Source of the DNA: Phellopilus nigrolimitatus
Lineage: Eukaryota; Basidiomycota; Agaricomycetes; Hymenochaetales; Hymenochaetaceae
DNA length: 64,000 nt
Assembly: GCA_021029095.1 (NCBI GenBank)
Contig: JAJOHG010000104.1
Coordinates: 30,900 to 94,899 of the forward strand
Direction of reading: 5' to 3'
Position numbers and translations under genes: made by a program. Numbering within the stretch: the stretch's first letter is position 1; every line of letters begins with the position of its first letter. Of the stretch, positions 11,746-22,425 are shown piece by piece. The notes beneath the pieces are model-generated. The model had not been told where the DNA came from. It saw only the letters and a program-made list of their open reading frames with translations, and searched no databases.

Positions 11746-13513
11746 AAATCAATCTGCAGGCTCTAAGTTTTTATACGTTTCTAGACGAACTACCGATCAT
11801 TCACGTATCACAAACGAAGGACCGCGTCTCGCACGCACGTCGCCCGGTTCCAGAAGACAAGGATACAGCATGGCTAAGGAAGACATAGTCCAGAAACGAT
11901 GATTCGTGTAGCCAGAGCATGAGAGCATAAGCTGGTAAAGCAGTACGACACAACGACACATATATGATCCTACCATGTGGAGATCGTAAGAAATAGCACG
12001 AGAAAATACGGTGCGCAATGCTGATTCAGCGCATGGATTGATGTAGCTGCTATTCAGAAGGCGATGACTTTCTGCAGATGCGGAGCTTTATATAAGCATG
12101 TGACTAGTACGGCACACAATCGATACTCCATCCTTGCGCTCTCTCTCCTTGCTTGTTTGTATCTGTCTAGCATTGGCTCCAGCCCCCAATAGCCTCCAGG
12201 AATGCCTCGATCATATATCTTTCTCAAGCTCAGTCTAAGTTGTCGTATCGCAGGAAGTTGCAACTACTTACCTCGATACCGCGGTGCTCAGGCTCGAGCG
12301 TGCGCAAACGTGAGTACTCGAGACTTGGTCATGCTTAACCGCTAGGCTGTTGGACGCATTTGCGGGTATGCGGATAAGCTTTGGAGGTCGGGAGCTTATT
12401 TGTGCGAAAGTAATGGCGGTTTGGTCTTACCGGTCGATGTCGAAGGCTTCGGGGACTTGTCGCAAGACAAGCGACTGAATGCGTCTCATCGTCTCACCAG
12501 TTCTCCGGGGACCTGTCCTAAGCTTTTATGCTTGTATCTGGATCACTTTGAAGTTCGACGCTGTGTTCTGGCTTTCAATTTCCCTACTCAGCTTCTATCG
12601 GGGCGACTGCTCGAGATCTGAACGTCAATACGCTCGTTTCAGAAACAGTGTCTTGTGCATACCCCGCCAAGTTTCGGTTGTATCCACGATAACCTCAAGA
12701 CAGTCTCACTACTGTGTCTCAGAGACGCTTTATATGCATCCTAGTGCGTCCTAGTTATTTTGCGGAAATTTCAAATGGCAGACTCAACGTAATCTAAATC
12801 CCTAAATACAGGCTTTTATGAATACTCTTGCAAACTGTGCGACGTACAACGGTTTTCGGCACCAAGGTGCGCTCCCGACTTTTGGACAGGGGTGATGTCC
12901 TCCGCGAGCTGTACATGATCGCGTCAGCCGTACGTCTTCTTTAAAACAGCAAGCCCCCGTCTCGGGATCGTGGTGCATGTCGCGCATAGGCTGCATGTGG
13001 TTCAACAGAGACGAAAAGCAGTTAGGCTGGTGGAGAAGGAAGTCTGTGCTATAGCGTCTTTGGGAGACGTATCGGTACGTTGGCTTACGCTGCATGTCCC
13101 CATCACTATGTAAAGCTCACTTCAAATTATGTTCCACAGCCAAGCCATCCGAGGCTGCTCTGGCAGGAGGTGTTCTCACGCAAATCCCCGGCTTGCGCTC
13201 GCCTACAATTTGTGAGTAACGTCTTTGCACCCGAGCCGTTGGATGCGACAACATTCGTCTGCAGAGCAGGTAGGGAAGTTCACGAAGACAACTGTGATTT
13301 ACGTGCTATATGCATAATCTATTGTAGCTGATGTACATAGCATGCTTTTGCTTTCGAATAAAAAAATAAAAAAATAAAAAATAAGGTTTCACGTTATCTT
13401 TAGAAATGCATGCATGCGGACGCATCGTGTCGTCGCATCGATAGCAACGACGCGCAACTTGCTCTCAACCACCATCGTCTCGACCTCAAATCGTTGTTTT
13501 TTCACCGTTCAAC
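11746..13513. other. intergenic, no recognisable gene
   Basis: About 1.8 kb with only short ORFs lacking family motifs. An A-rich ATAAAAAA-type tract sits at about 13,358-13,384. The segment nearest 13.5 kb should contain the promoter of the NACHT-WD40 gene. Confidence 0.4.
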
Positions 13514-14784
13514 ATGTCGCAAATTCAGAACAATCCAAGTGCGGATGAAGCCTGGTAAGTCGGCGAGCTTATTTCTTAAAAATAGATCTTCGTCTGTTCT
13601 GATTTATCGCGTGTTTGTCCGTAGCTTCCTCCATCTGAAAGGTAACGAGCTTACTCTCGTTGTCGTATGCTGTGAGCAATGAGCACGTGCGTGTTGTACT
13701 GATTCTCCGTACAGAAATTATGGTGGACTTCAAAGTCCCGCACCCGAACTCGAAGTTTTCTGTCAAAATCGTCGAGGCGGACAAGTCTTATGAATCGCCC
13801 GTGTTTGGAAAGGAGGATGAAGTCAAATGGGAAAGCGATCTGTGAGTTCTACTCTTATTTCTGGGTTGCATGCAAACGTCTGAGGTACGCTGCAGGTATA
13901 TTGCATCTTCTGTTGCCATCGAGTTGGTTGTTCAGGAAGTGCATATCGCGAAGCTGGATATCAAGAAGCGCTATGCATCAGTCAAGAAGAGCTTTACAGT
14001 GAGCCAGATAGCTAAGAACAAGACGGTCCAAGCTGACGGTACATTCGCCATCATAATAATGCGAAATAAAACTCATGGCTGTCCGCAGATCTTCCAAAGG
14101 TCACTGTCGATTTTACTTTTGCAGATTCGCAGTCTGTAAGCAAATAAGTGATGCATAAATATTGTTTGTATATTTCTGACTCCTTCAAAGCTCCAGAACG
14201 TTGCTCGTCTCCTTGGTGAGAAAGCAAATAGTGCCCTTGCCTCGAAGGCAGATATGTTGGGCACGATGGGCAAAGTCCTTGACCATGGAGAAGTGGTTAT
14301 GAAACTGGCAGAAGTTGTTGCTGAGGTATTTCTTGTTCCGCTTTCTTGTCTCCTCTACTGCCCCTCACTCAGAAGCATTACTTTTAGTTGAATCCATTTG
14401 CAAAGGTAGCTGTCGGAGCTGTCAAGATTGCTTTTGAGGTGAACCAACCACCCCGTATTTGTAAGTTGCACATGTGTTTCACTGACTATACATATAGAAG
14501 TGCAAGAAGATCAGCAAGGGCCATGAAGATGCTTTAGCTCTTATGGATGAGTTGGTGTCTCTGCTTCCACTGCCAGGCCTTGTTCAGGATAAAGTGAAGA
14601 CACCTGAGGTCAAGATGATAATGGAGAGTTTTCTCAGTCTGGTAAAAGAAGCAGATGAAGCTCTGATCAAATATGCATCTCCATCTAAGACCAGTGAGCA
14701 AATGTCTTTGTTGATTTGGAAATAATACTGACAGGTTCAAGGATTTTTGAAAAAGAACTTGACGTCTAAGCAGGATGCATTCAC
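13514..14784 (+). pseudogene. NACHT-WD40 gene copy 1, 5' part (C2-like and helical regions)
   Basis: The N-terminal portion of an NLR-like (NWD) protein. The ATG at 13514 starts MSQIQNNPSADEACFLHLKE. A C2-like beta-rich region follows (MVDFKVPHPNSKFSVKIVEA; VHIAKLDIKKRYASVKKSF), then helical stretches (LQNVARLLGEKANSALASK; LNPFAKVAVGAVKIAFE). Seven or so short introns join in frame. The last exon, GFLKKNLTSKQDAFT, is interrupted at 14784 by a transposon. The reading frame resumes exactly after the second target-site copy at 18195 (KLKSRLNAMKPNMNLYLDA). The parts upstream of the insertion look undamaged, so disruption seems to be due to the insertion. Such proteins are candidate non-self recognition or immunity receptors in fungi; no partner or ligand can be inferred. 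Confidence 0.8.
14777..14784 (+). repeat. 8-bp target-site duplication, left copy
   Basis: GCATTCAC, identical to 18187-18194 across the inserted element. It belongs to the interrupted exon (codons for A-F-T). Confidence 0.9.
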
Positions 14785-14799
14785 TAGAGCGTAGCACGA
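14785..14799 (+). repeat. left terminal inverted repeat of the hAT-type element
   Basis: TAGAGCGTAGCACGA. It pairs with 18172-18186 with two mismatches in 15 positions. Confidence 0.85.
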
Positions 14800-15061
14800 C
14801 TCCCTGGAACCCGTGGGTATTTGCGACCCGACTCGGACTGCAGATCCGTATTCACGGATCACCCGTGCACGGGTGACCCGTGGGAAACGGGTTTTCGCGG
14901 GTCCAGGTTGAGAATTTGTGTTTTTTCAAAACCTGCGGGTAATTCACACGGGTTTTCAAGGAAAGTGTAGCAAAGGTACATCTATTTGTATATCATATGT
15001 AAGTATGATATGTACATAGCAGGCAAGGGTTCCAAAGGAGTCAGAGATAAATGTGGGTATG

Positions 15062-15700
15062 GCGGATTGGGATGCCATCGCGCGCTCTACGCGTCTCAAC
15101 GGCTCTGGCAAATCCAACATCTTGGACGCGATCTGCTTCGTGCTCGGAATCACGAACGTGTCCTCAGTAAGAAATACGCACTGTATGATTCAGATGCGCG
15201 CTCAGAACCAGCAGGACCTCATTTACAAGCGTGGTCAGGCCGGGATAACGAAAGCCAGCGTCACGATCGTCTTCGACAATTTCAGATCGCGACAAAAGGC
15301 CTGTCGGACTGGAGAACTGCAAACAGATCACAGTCACGCGCCAAATAGCTCTGCCTAGCGTTTCCAAGTATTTGCTCAACGGACACAAGTCGCAGCAGCA
15401 CACCATCCAGACGCTTTTCCAAGGTGTGCAGCTGAACATCAACAACCCGAACTTCCTTATTATACAGGGCCGCATCACGAAGGTAGGCATATTATGATAT
15501 AATCCAACGCTATCTCATCGTCGAACAGGTCTTGAATATGCGACCTCAAGAAATCCTGGGCATGGTAGAGGAGGCGGCCGGCACACGCATGTTTGAAGAG
15601 CAGAAGGACAAGGCCAAGAAGACCATGGGCAAGAAGGAGAAGCGTGTCGACGAAATCACATCCCTGCTCGCTGAAGAGATCATCCCAAAGCTCGACACAC
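15062..15700 (+). pseudogene. captured 5' fragment of SMC2 (condensin ATPase)
   Basis: The fragment includes the SMC Walker A region [20 protein letters not shown], then [56 protein letters not shown] and MRPQEILGMVEEAAGTRMFE. This wording and order is characteristic of SMC2. A 46-nt intron is retained at about 15,483-15,528. A second, unusually short 27-nt intron-like gap splits SS from MRAQN. One extra T after FDN shifts the frame, so the fragment cannot encode a continuous product. The copy stops in the coiled-coil region after EEIIPKLD. It is cargo in the transposon; the parent gene is not in the window. Confidence 0.88.
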
Positions 15701-16900
15701 TTACCTCCGGCTCCACCTCCCCGTCCGCCTCTTCCACAAGCGCCAGCGCCTCCTGCGCTTCGTGCGTCTGCGCCGGCTCCGGCTTTACCTCCACCTGCGC
15801 AAACAAAGCGCGCACCTTGAGACGAACGTCGCGCTCGCGCGCTTGCTCTGCATACTCGCGGATGCAGACGTGGCTGTACGGCTGGAGGTGCGCCTTCGCG
15901 GGGGTAGTCGTCAAGGAGAAATGTCGTGTACGCACTGTGCGGCTCCCGCGGGGGTTCAGCGCTAGGCGCGGAAGTGGGAGCGTTGGCAGAGGAGGTACTG
16001 GGGGTGGAAGAGGCGAGCCCAGGGCTTCGCGAGGTCTTTCGTTGTTTGTGTTTTTTTTCGCTAGGGGCAGGTAAGAACTAGTTAGAGAACGATAGGGAAA
16101 GAAGAAGCGTACATTAGTCGCCATGTGAGAGGCCGAGCGTGTCGCGTGCCCAGACGGCGACGAACCCTTCGTCTGCGTCGCACGCTGCGGTGCCGGCAAG
16201 AGGCACACCGAAGAGCGCGTCAAAGAAGCAGCAGCGCACCCATCTTGTCGATGTTGTGCGGTTGCGCGCTGGAGCAGACCATCGAGTCGAGCCACGCGCG
16301 CGTGCGCGGCGTGAAGCGGAAGTCGCGCAGCGCGGGCATGTACGGCCGCGGGTGCGGCACGCCGCGCGCGGTGCGCACAAGGAGCGTGCCGTTGAGATCG
16401 AGGATGACCAACTCGCGCGGGGCGGATGGGAAGGGCTGGAGGGGAGAGACGCGACCTGGATGTAGTCTGGAGACGGGGATGACGGGAGGGGCGCGGGCGG
16501 GGGTGAGGGCGTAGGTGTGCGGCGGTGTCGAGGCGAGAACGCCGGGCCTGCGAGATAGGTGCTGTATGAGCGCTGCTGCTGGTAGTTGTGCCTGTAGGCC
16601 GACCTGTCATGATAGCCCGCCTCGTAGAACGCAGGCTCGTCGCACGGCTCGCTCGACGCGGAGTAGTACTCGCTGTACCCAGATTGCAACAAGGACGGCG
16701 GCGCGTCGTGCTCGTACGAGTAGTCGCTGTAGCCGTCGCCCCTGCTCGCGTAGTGCTCGCGCTGCCACCGGGCACTGCGCGGACTCCAGTGGCCGAAGGC
16801 GGGCGCCTGCGCAGCCCAGGCGTCGTTGTGCGGGTCGTCGTAGAAGCGTCCACCGGAGGAGCTGCTGCCCGACGGAGTGAGATGTCACTCAGCCAGTGCG
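15700..16900 (-). pseudogene. captured fragment of an FCP1-like (NIF/HAD) phosphatase gene
   Basis: Minus-strand pieces read LVILDLNGTLLVRTARG, RPYMPALRDFRF and SSAQPHNIDKMG, then AVWARDTLGLSHGD, QTTKDLAKPWARLFHP and KAHLQPYSHVCIREYAEQAR. This is the HAD/FCP1-like (NLI-interacting factor) fold, with DLNGTLL in place of the classic DxDGT, as in a fungal paralog group. Pieces lie in different frames and are interrupted by stops (for example a TAG after SHFRA), with at least one intron retained, so it is a broken copy. An upstream Tyr/Ser/Pro-rich region (SGYSEYYSASSEPCDEPAF) probably belongs to the same source gene. Confidence 0.75.
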
Positions 16901-17097
16901 ACCTGGGTCAATGATTAGAGGGGTCGGAAACATCCGAGCACCTTGTTTTATCGACAATGCATCTAGGCACCTGTTTAATTTATTTTCGCACTTCACAACA
17001 AAATAAATATATGGAATGAGAGCCCTCGATGAGTTGGTTCTGCTCGTGCTTTTTTCTTTGCTTAGCACTCCTTGGAAAAAAAGTTATTGTCTTCCAC

Positions 17098-17925
17098 TTA
17101 TGTTGTAGCTGTATTAGTCAGCCCAACATGTCCCCACCAAAACGCCTGTCTGTTCCCGGCTAATGTGCTCAAATAAGAGATAGAAAAAGTACAGTTTTCG
17201 CGAATTATGTGTACCGGCATAGTAAAGCAATATAAGGTGACGTCGAAAGCGATGATCGCGATCTTCGTCCTATTGTCATCGTTCGGAATTCTATCGAGCG
17301 ACTCGAGTAGTGACCGACAGGCAGTCGCGACTATACCGGTCGAGACAGCGGCATAGATCATGTCAACGAAGAAGCAGTAAAACACAGGCTGGGGCGGGCG
17401 GACCATGTATTCTGTCGGTGCAACGAGTTCGACCAGCTCTGCGCGTGCCCACCTGTCCCTAGTCAAAAATTTGCGGCACCTCATTGGACATCATGCAAAG
17501 CATGCAATACCATTGGTTGCCGCCGTCGATGAACTGCACGAAGGGTTCTGCAACAGCGGCAGCACGAGATGACAGTGTCGGTGATGCACAGGATCGGAGT
17601 ATCGCCCTCTTTGAGCGAGTGGTATGGCGTGAGGACGAGTCCAAAAAGCAATTTGGACTTGTTGAGCAGTGCGGAGGTCGTCAGGACCGCATTGAATGTG
17701 CAGCACTGGTAGGGTGGGTCCGCATTTGCGCACGGCGATGGCGAGATGCATGCATTCAGCGGCAAGCGAATCTCAGGATGCGGCGCGTACAGCTCGTGCA
17801 GGTCGGGTGGGGCCGTCAGTAGGTTTGTGGTATACAGTGTGTGGGGATTTTGCTTACTCAAATTGCAGTCTCGCCCACACAATGCACTCTTCGAAGGTCA
17901 ATGACTTGTTCTTGACTAAGTAAGA
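17098..17925 (-). pseudogene. captured fragment of SEC24 (COPII coat)
   Basis: The minus-strand reading gives SKLLFGLVLTPYHSLKEGDT, a degraded zinc-finger part ([24 protein letters not shown]), then [40 protein letters not shown] and [18 protein letters not shown]. These are the zinc-finger and trunk beginnings of Sec24, the cargo-binding COPII subunit. Frames change between blocks and key cysteines of the zinc finger are disturbed. It lies in the same orientation as the phosphatase fragment and opposite to the SMC2 fragment. The parent gene is elsewhere. Confidence 0.85.
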
Positions 17926-17989
17926 GACGATCTGGGTGCTGTCTGGTATGCCTCCGTGTAGTTTGGCTCAGTAAGATAGGAGTTCACGG

Positions 17990-18171
17990 CTTTGGTTACA
18001 AAAACCTGTGAAGATCCGCAAACTGACCCTTGACCTCCGTGACCTGCACCCGTGGGTTTTTGGGGACCCGTAGGTCCGAGTCCGAACAGGTCCGGGTCAA
18101 GCCGGGTCCAGGTTGGGAAATTTAAGCCACGGGTGACCCGCCAACAGGTCCGGGTCAACCCGAGGTTCTAC
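17990..18171. repeat. subterminal repeats of the hAT-type element, right end
   Basis: Multiple short GGACCCG/CGGGTCC and CGGGTGACCCG motifs in direct and inverted orientation. The same kind of motif occurs at the left end (about 14,810-14,955). Subterminal motif clusters are typical binding sites of hAT transposases. Confidence 0.7.
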
Positions 18172-18186
18172 TCGTGCCAGGCTCTA
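18172..18186 (-). repeat. right terminal inverted repeat of the hAT-type element
   Basis: TCGTGCCAGGCTCTA, the inverted partner of the left terminus. Confidence 0.85.
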
Positions 18187-18194
18187 GCATTCAC
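18187..18194 (+). repeat. 8-bp target-site duplication, right copy
   Basis: GCATTCAC, identical to the left copy at 14777-14784. Confidence 0.9.
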
Positions 18195-18300
18195 CAAGTT
18201 GAAATCAAGGCTTAATGCTATGAAGCCAAACATGAATCTTTATCTTGACGCAAGCATACAAGCTGTAGTTGTTCATATTGAAGAGGTTGCTGAAGCAGTT

Positions 18301-18448
18301 CTTAGAAACCGTGAGCTTCATGTATTTTCAGACAGAATCTGTCATTGACAGGACCCTTGTAGAAGAGCTCATTCTTAGCAACCGTAAGCTTTATGTGTTT
18401 TCAGACAGAAGCTGTCACTGACAGGAAACATTTGTAGAAGAGCACATT
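18301..18448 (+). repeat. imperfect tandem duplication inside the NACHT-WD40 gene
   Basis: Units 18,301-18,373 and 18,374-18,448 share CTTAGNAACCGTRAGCTT... and ...GTAGAAGAGC with scattered changes. Each unit contains a donor-like GTRAGC and an acceptor-like GACAG. Confidence 0.85.
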
Positions 18449-20264
18449 CTACTCAAGGAGTTGCAGCCAGTCATTTCAGCTTATTATGACCCAAAACATT
18501 CCTGTTTGTCAGGCACAAGAGTAAACCTTTTGCAGGAAATTGGTGACTGGTCCACTACTCAGGGTCAAACATCCAAACTTTTCTGGATGCATGGCATTGC
18601 TGGTTCAGGGAAGAGCACCATTGCATCCTCTGTTGCATCCATGTCCTATGCTAATAAGTGCCTTGCTGGATGCTTCTTCTTCAAGAGGGACATACCAGAG
18701 CGCAGGAATCCACAATCTCTATTTCCTTCTTTGACTTACAGCCTTGCTATTCTCTTCAAACCTTTCAGGGATGCTATTTTTCAGGTGCTGCAAACAGACC
18801 CAGTCATTGCTGGCAAGGCAGTTTCTCTGCAGTTTGAGGCACTTTTCAGAGGTCCAATTTCTAAATGCAGCCAAAGCTCTCCATTAAAACCTATCATCAT
18901 GGTTATAGATGCTTTGGATGAGTGTGGAGATGCTCAGGACAGGTCTATGATTGCTTCATACCTCACACAGCTGGCAAATCTTGCACCTTGGCTCAAGGTC
19001 TTTGTTTCCAGCAGGCCATACCATGAGCTCCAGGACAGCTTTAACATGACCAGCCATCCCTGGGTTCACAAACTAGATCTGAACAATGTTGATGCCAGGC
19101 AGGATATTTATACATTCACAGAGTTGCAGATAAAGGCTATCCTTGAACCAGACTCAAAGTGGCTCCAGGAGGAGAATGTCAGGGCACTCTCAGATAGAGC
19201 TGCTGGTCTCTTCATATGGATAAGCACTGTTGCCAGATTCATTGCAGATGAATATGAGAAAGAAACTGCACTTCAGGAGATCCTTCTTGGAACATTCTCA
19301 GCAGCAGATGGACCAGAAGTTGCATTGGATGAGCTCTACAGCTTTGTGCTTCGTGGAATCAAAGGCAGTGGACGAAACCAAAAGCTCTTAAACACTGTCC
19401 TTGGTGTTATTGTCAGTACAGCCAGAAACAGACCCCTTCCTGTGTCTGGGATATTTGATCTTCTACCTAGTGTCCTTTTTAGCTCTCAACCAGCTGTGCA
19501 GGCAATTTTAAAGGACCTACAGTCTGTTCTGTATAAAGATAGTGCTCTTGATGGAGCTATCCGAGTCTGCCATCCTTCCTTCCTTGATTTCATGACCAAA
19601 AAATCACGCTCAGGGCCATTCTGGACCAATCCTACCCAAGTTGATTCAGAAATGGCTACAAGGTGCCTCCAGATTATGCACTCCCAACTCAAGTTCAATA
19701 TCTGCAAGCTAGAGTCCTCTCATGTGCCAAATAAGGACATCACAGATCTCCAGCACAAGGTTTCACAACATATTCCCCAGTCACTCCAGTACAGCTGCAG
19801 ATATTGGATGGACCATATTTCTTATTCAGAGGTTGCTGTCACTGTTCATCAAGTGCATGATCTAGTTCAGGATATCCTGTGCCAGCCAAAAGCTTTGTTT
19901 TGGCTTGAGGCTCTGAGCTTGATGGGAGAGCTGAAATCAAGCATTGACATTTTAGATAAGGCCTCACTTGTGTTCAAGGTAAATTTGTCAACTTAAACTT
20001 GACTACAATAGTCACTCATGCATTTTATGTTCAGGATTCCAGTGGGATTGGAGAAGCTTCCACAGATCTCTACAGATTTGTTTCTGCATTCTATGAAGCT
20101 ATAGCAACCAGCACACCCCATCTTTATGTTTCTGCCTTATCCTGGGCTCCATCAGACAGTTATGTAGCCAAAGTGTTCTATGCCTCATTCTCCAATCAGT
20201 CTTTTTTTGTCTCTGGAAAACCCAAGACTTGGAGGAGCAATTTATGGTCAACAGACACTGGAAG

Positions 20265-22040
20265 CCTTGTCTCTTGTGTTGCCTACTCACCAGATGGAAG
20301 GTACATTGTGTCTGACTTAGGTATCTGCAACACCATTGGCATTTGGGATGCTCAGACTGGGAAGCAAATAGGAGAGCCATTCACAGGACATTCAAGTTGG
20401 GTCAGAACTGTTGCATACTCTCCTGATGGAAAGCACATTGTCTCTGGCTCAGATGACAAGACCATCTGTATTTGGGAAGCCCAAACTGGGAAGCAAGTAG
20501 GAGAACCATTCACTGGACATACAAAGAGGGTCACTTCTGTTGCCTACTCCCCTGATGGAAGGCACATAGCATCTGGCTCGGAGGACAGAACCATCTGCAT
20601 TTGGGATGCCCAGACTGGGGCACAAGTAGGAGGGGCACTCACAGGGCATTCATCTAGGGTTTTGGCTGTTGCCTACTCCCCTGATGGAATGCATATTGTG
20701 TCTGGCTCAAGTGACAACTCCATCTGTGTTTGGGATGCTCAGACTGGGAAGCAAGTAGGAGAGCCACTCAGAGGACACTTAGAAGCTGTTGAGTCTGTTG
20801 CCTACTCTCCCGATGGAAGGCACATTGTATCTGGTTCATTGGACGACACCATCTGCATTTGGGATTCCCAGACTGGAAAACAAGTAAGAGAGCCGCTCAC
20901 AGGACATTCAAGTTGGGTTTTTTCTGTTGTCTACTCCCCTGATGGAAAGCACATTGTGTCTGGCTCACATGACAAGACCATCTGCATTTGGGATGCTCAG
21001 ACTGGGAAGCAAGTAGGAGAGCCACTCAGAGGACACTTAGAAGCTGTTCAGTCTATTGCCTACTCCCCTGATGGAAGGCACATTGTGTCTGGTTCATGGG
21101 ACAAGACCATCCGTATCTGGGATTCCCAGACTGGGACACAAGTAGGAGATGCGCTCACAGGACACTTTGAAACTGTTAAGTCTGTTGCCTACTCTCCTGA
21201 TGGAAGGCACATTGTGTCTGGTTCAAAGGACAAGACCATCTGCATTTGGGATGCAAAGACTGGGAAGCAAGTAAGAGAGCCACTCACAGGACATTTAGAT
21301 GAGGTCACTTCTGTTGCATACTCCCCTGATCAAAGGCACATTGTCTCTGGCTCAGATGACAAGACCATCTGCATTTGGGATGCTCAGACTGGGAAACAAG
21401 TAGGAGAGCCACTCACAGGACATTCACGTATGGTTCTTTCTGTTGCCTACTCCCCTGATGGAAAGCACATTGTCTCTGGCTTGGAGGACACAACCATATG
21501 TATTTGGGATGCTCAGACTAGGAAGCGAGTAGGAGAAACACTCACATGGCTTTCAAATGCTGTCAATTCTGTTGCGTACTCCCCTGATGGAAAACACATT
21601 GTGTCTGGTTCATGTGAAATCTTCTGTATTTGGGATGCTCAGACTGGGAAGCAAGTAGGCAAGCCATTCACTGGACATTCAAGCTTTGTCAATTCTGTTG
21701 CCTACTGCCCTGATGGAAGGCACATAGTGTCTGGCTCGGTGGACAGGACCATCTGCATTTGGGATGCACAGACTGGGAAACAAGTAGGAGAGCCACTCAC
21801 AGGACACTTAGAAGCTGTCAATTCTGTTGCCTACTCCCCTGATGGAAGGCACATAGCGTCTGGCTCAGATGACAAGACTGTCCGCATTTGGGATGCCCAG
21901 ACTGGGACACAAGTAGGAGATGCACTCACAGGACATTCAGATTGGGTCACTTCTGTTGCATACTCCCCTGATGGAAGGCATATTGTGTCTGGTTCATGGG
22001 ACAGCACCATCCGTATCTGGGATGCAGATACTGAATCAGA
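20265..22040 (+). repeat. 14 tandem WD40 repeats of about 129 bp (copy 1)
   Basis: The consensus residue pattern is VxSVAYSPDGRHIVSGSxDx followed by TICIWDAQTGKQVGEPLTGH plus three variable residues. Variation concentrates at the residue after the first V, the two residues flanking D, the C/R/W between I and I, and the last three residues. Repeat 10 (TWLSNA) and repeat 11 (SCEIFCIWD) are degenerate. Confidence 0.9.
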
Positions 22041-22425
22041 AGGTTTCCTACTGAATCAGCAACTTCCAAAGGAAATTTTAGGAGATGGGTGGTACAGGAC
22101 ACCATCAGGTGAACTGTCGCTCTGGGTTCCTCATGAATATAGAGATGGATTCTGTGACAAGAGTGACATGTGCATTCAAGAAGCTCGGCCAAGGTTTCCT
22201 GCAAGGCTGGACTGGCCGAAGTTCCATCACTATAGAGGTCCTAGCTGGACACAGATTTTTGATGAGCCTTGTTCTTCAGGTGTAAGTTACCATGCTTTTG
22301 TTGTTGTAGTTCGATTTCTTACTAACAAAAGGAATTATTTTTTAGTCTGGAATGTAAAGACGACTTCGATCCATACCGAAGATCTAATACGCTGGATTTT
22401 GTCCAGTAGGGTTGTGGAGGAGTAA

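Larger units (their letters stand above)
14785..18186. mobile_element. non-autonomous hAT-type element carrying host gene fragments (Pack-TIR-like)
   Basis: A 3,402-bp insertion with an 8-bp target-site duplication and imperfect terminal inverted repeats: left TAGAGCGTAGCACGA, right end (reverse complement) TAGAGCCTGGCACGA, 13 of 15 matching. Both ends carry clusters of CGGGTNACCCG/GGGTCCGGGTC-type subterminal motifs. An 8-bp duplication plus TAGRG-like termini is the hAT signature. I see no hAT transposase or BED finger, so it should depend on another copy. Its interior consists of fragments of three host genes with introns retained: SMC2 (+), FCP1-like phosphatase (-) and SEC24 (-). That implies DNA-level capture rather than capture of mRNA. 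It sits inside a coding exon of the NACHT-WD40 gene. Confidence 0.88.
18195..22425 (+). pseudogene. NACHT-WD40 gene copy 1, NACHT and WD40 part
   Basis: Continuation of the interrupted NLR-like gene. The NACHT NTPase starts SGTRVNLLQEIGDW with Walker A GIAGSGKST and Walker B IIMVIDALDECG, followed by the KVFVSSRP sensor region. A 56-nt intron (19,979-20,034) leads into DSSGIGEASTDLYRF and then 14 WD40 repeats of 42-43 residues (about 20,265-22,040). A C-terminal domain follows (SGELSLWVPHEYRDGF; RLDWPKFHHYRGPSWTQI) and either reads on or splices (GTGTAAGT donor near 22,280) to a stop at 22,423-22,425. Walker motifs are intact. The junction with the 5' part has a 73/75-bp tandem duplication (18,301-18,448) across which I could not obtain a clean frame. 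With the transposon this makes the full-length gene probably non-functional, though an NACHT-WD40 product from an internal start is conceivable. Confidence 0.82.

Noticed and set aside
20265..22040. Regular 129-bp repeats as a possible CRISPR-like or satellite array
   Set aside because: The period equals 43 codons and the translation is a standard WD40 array in a eukaryotic gene; no constant repeat with unrelated spacers is present.
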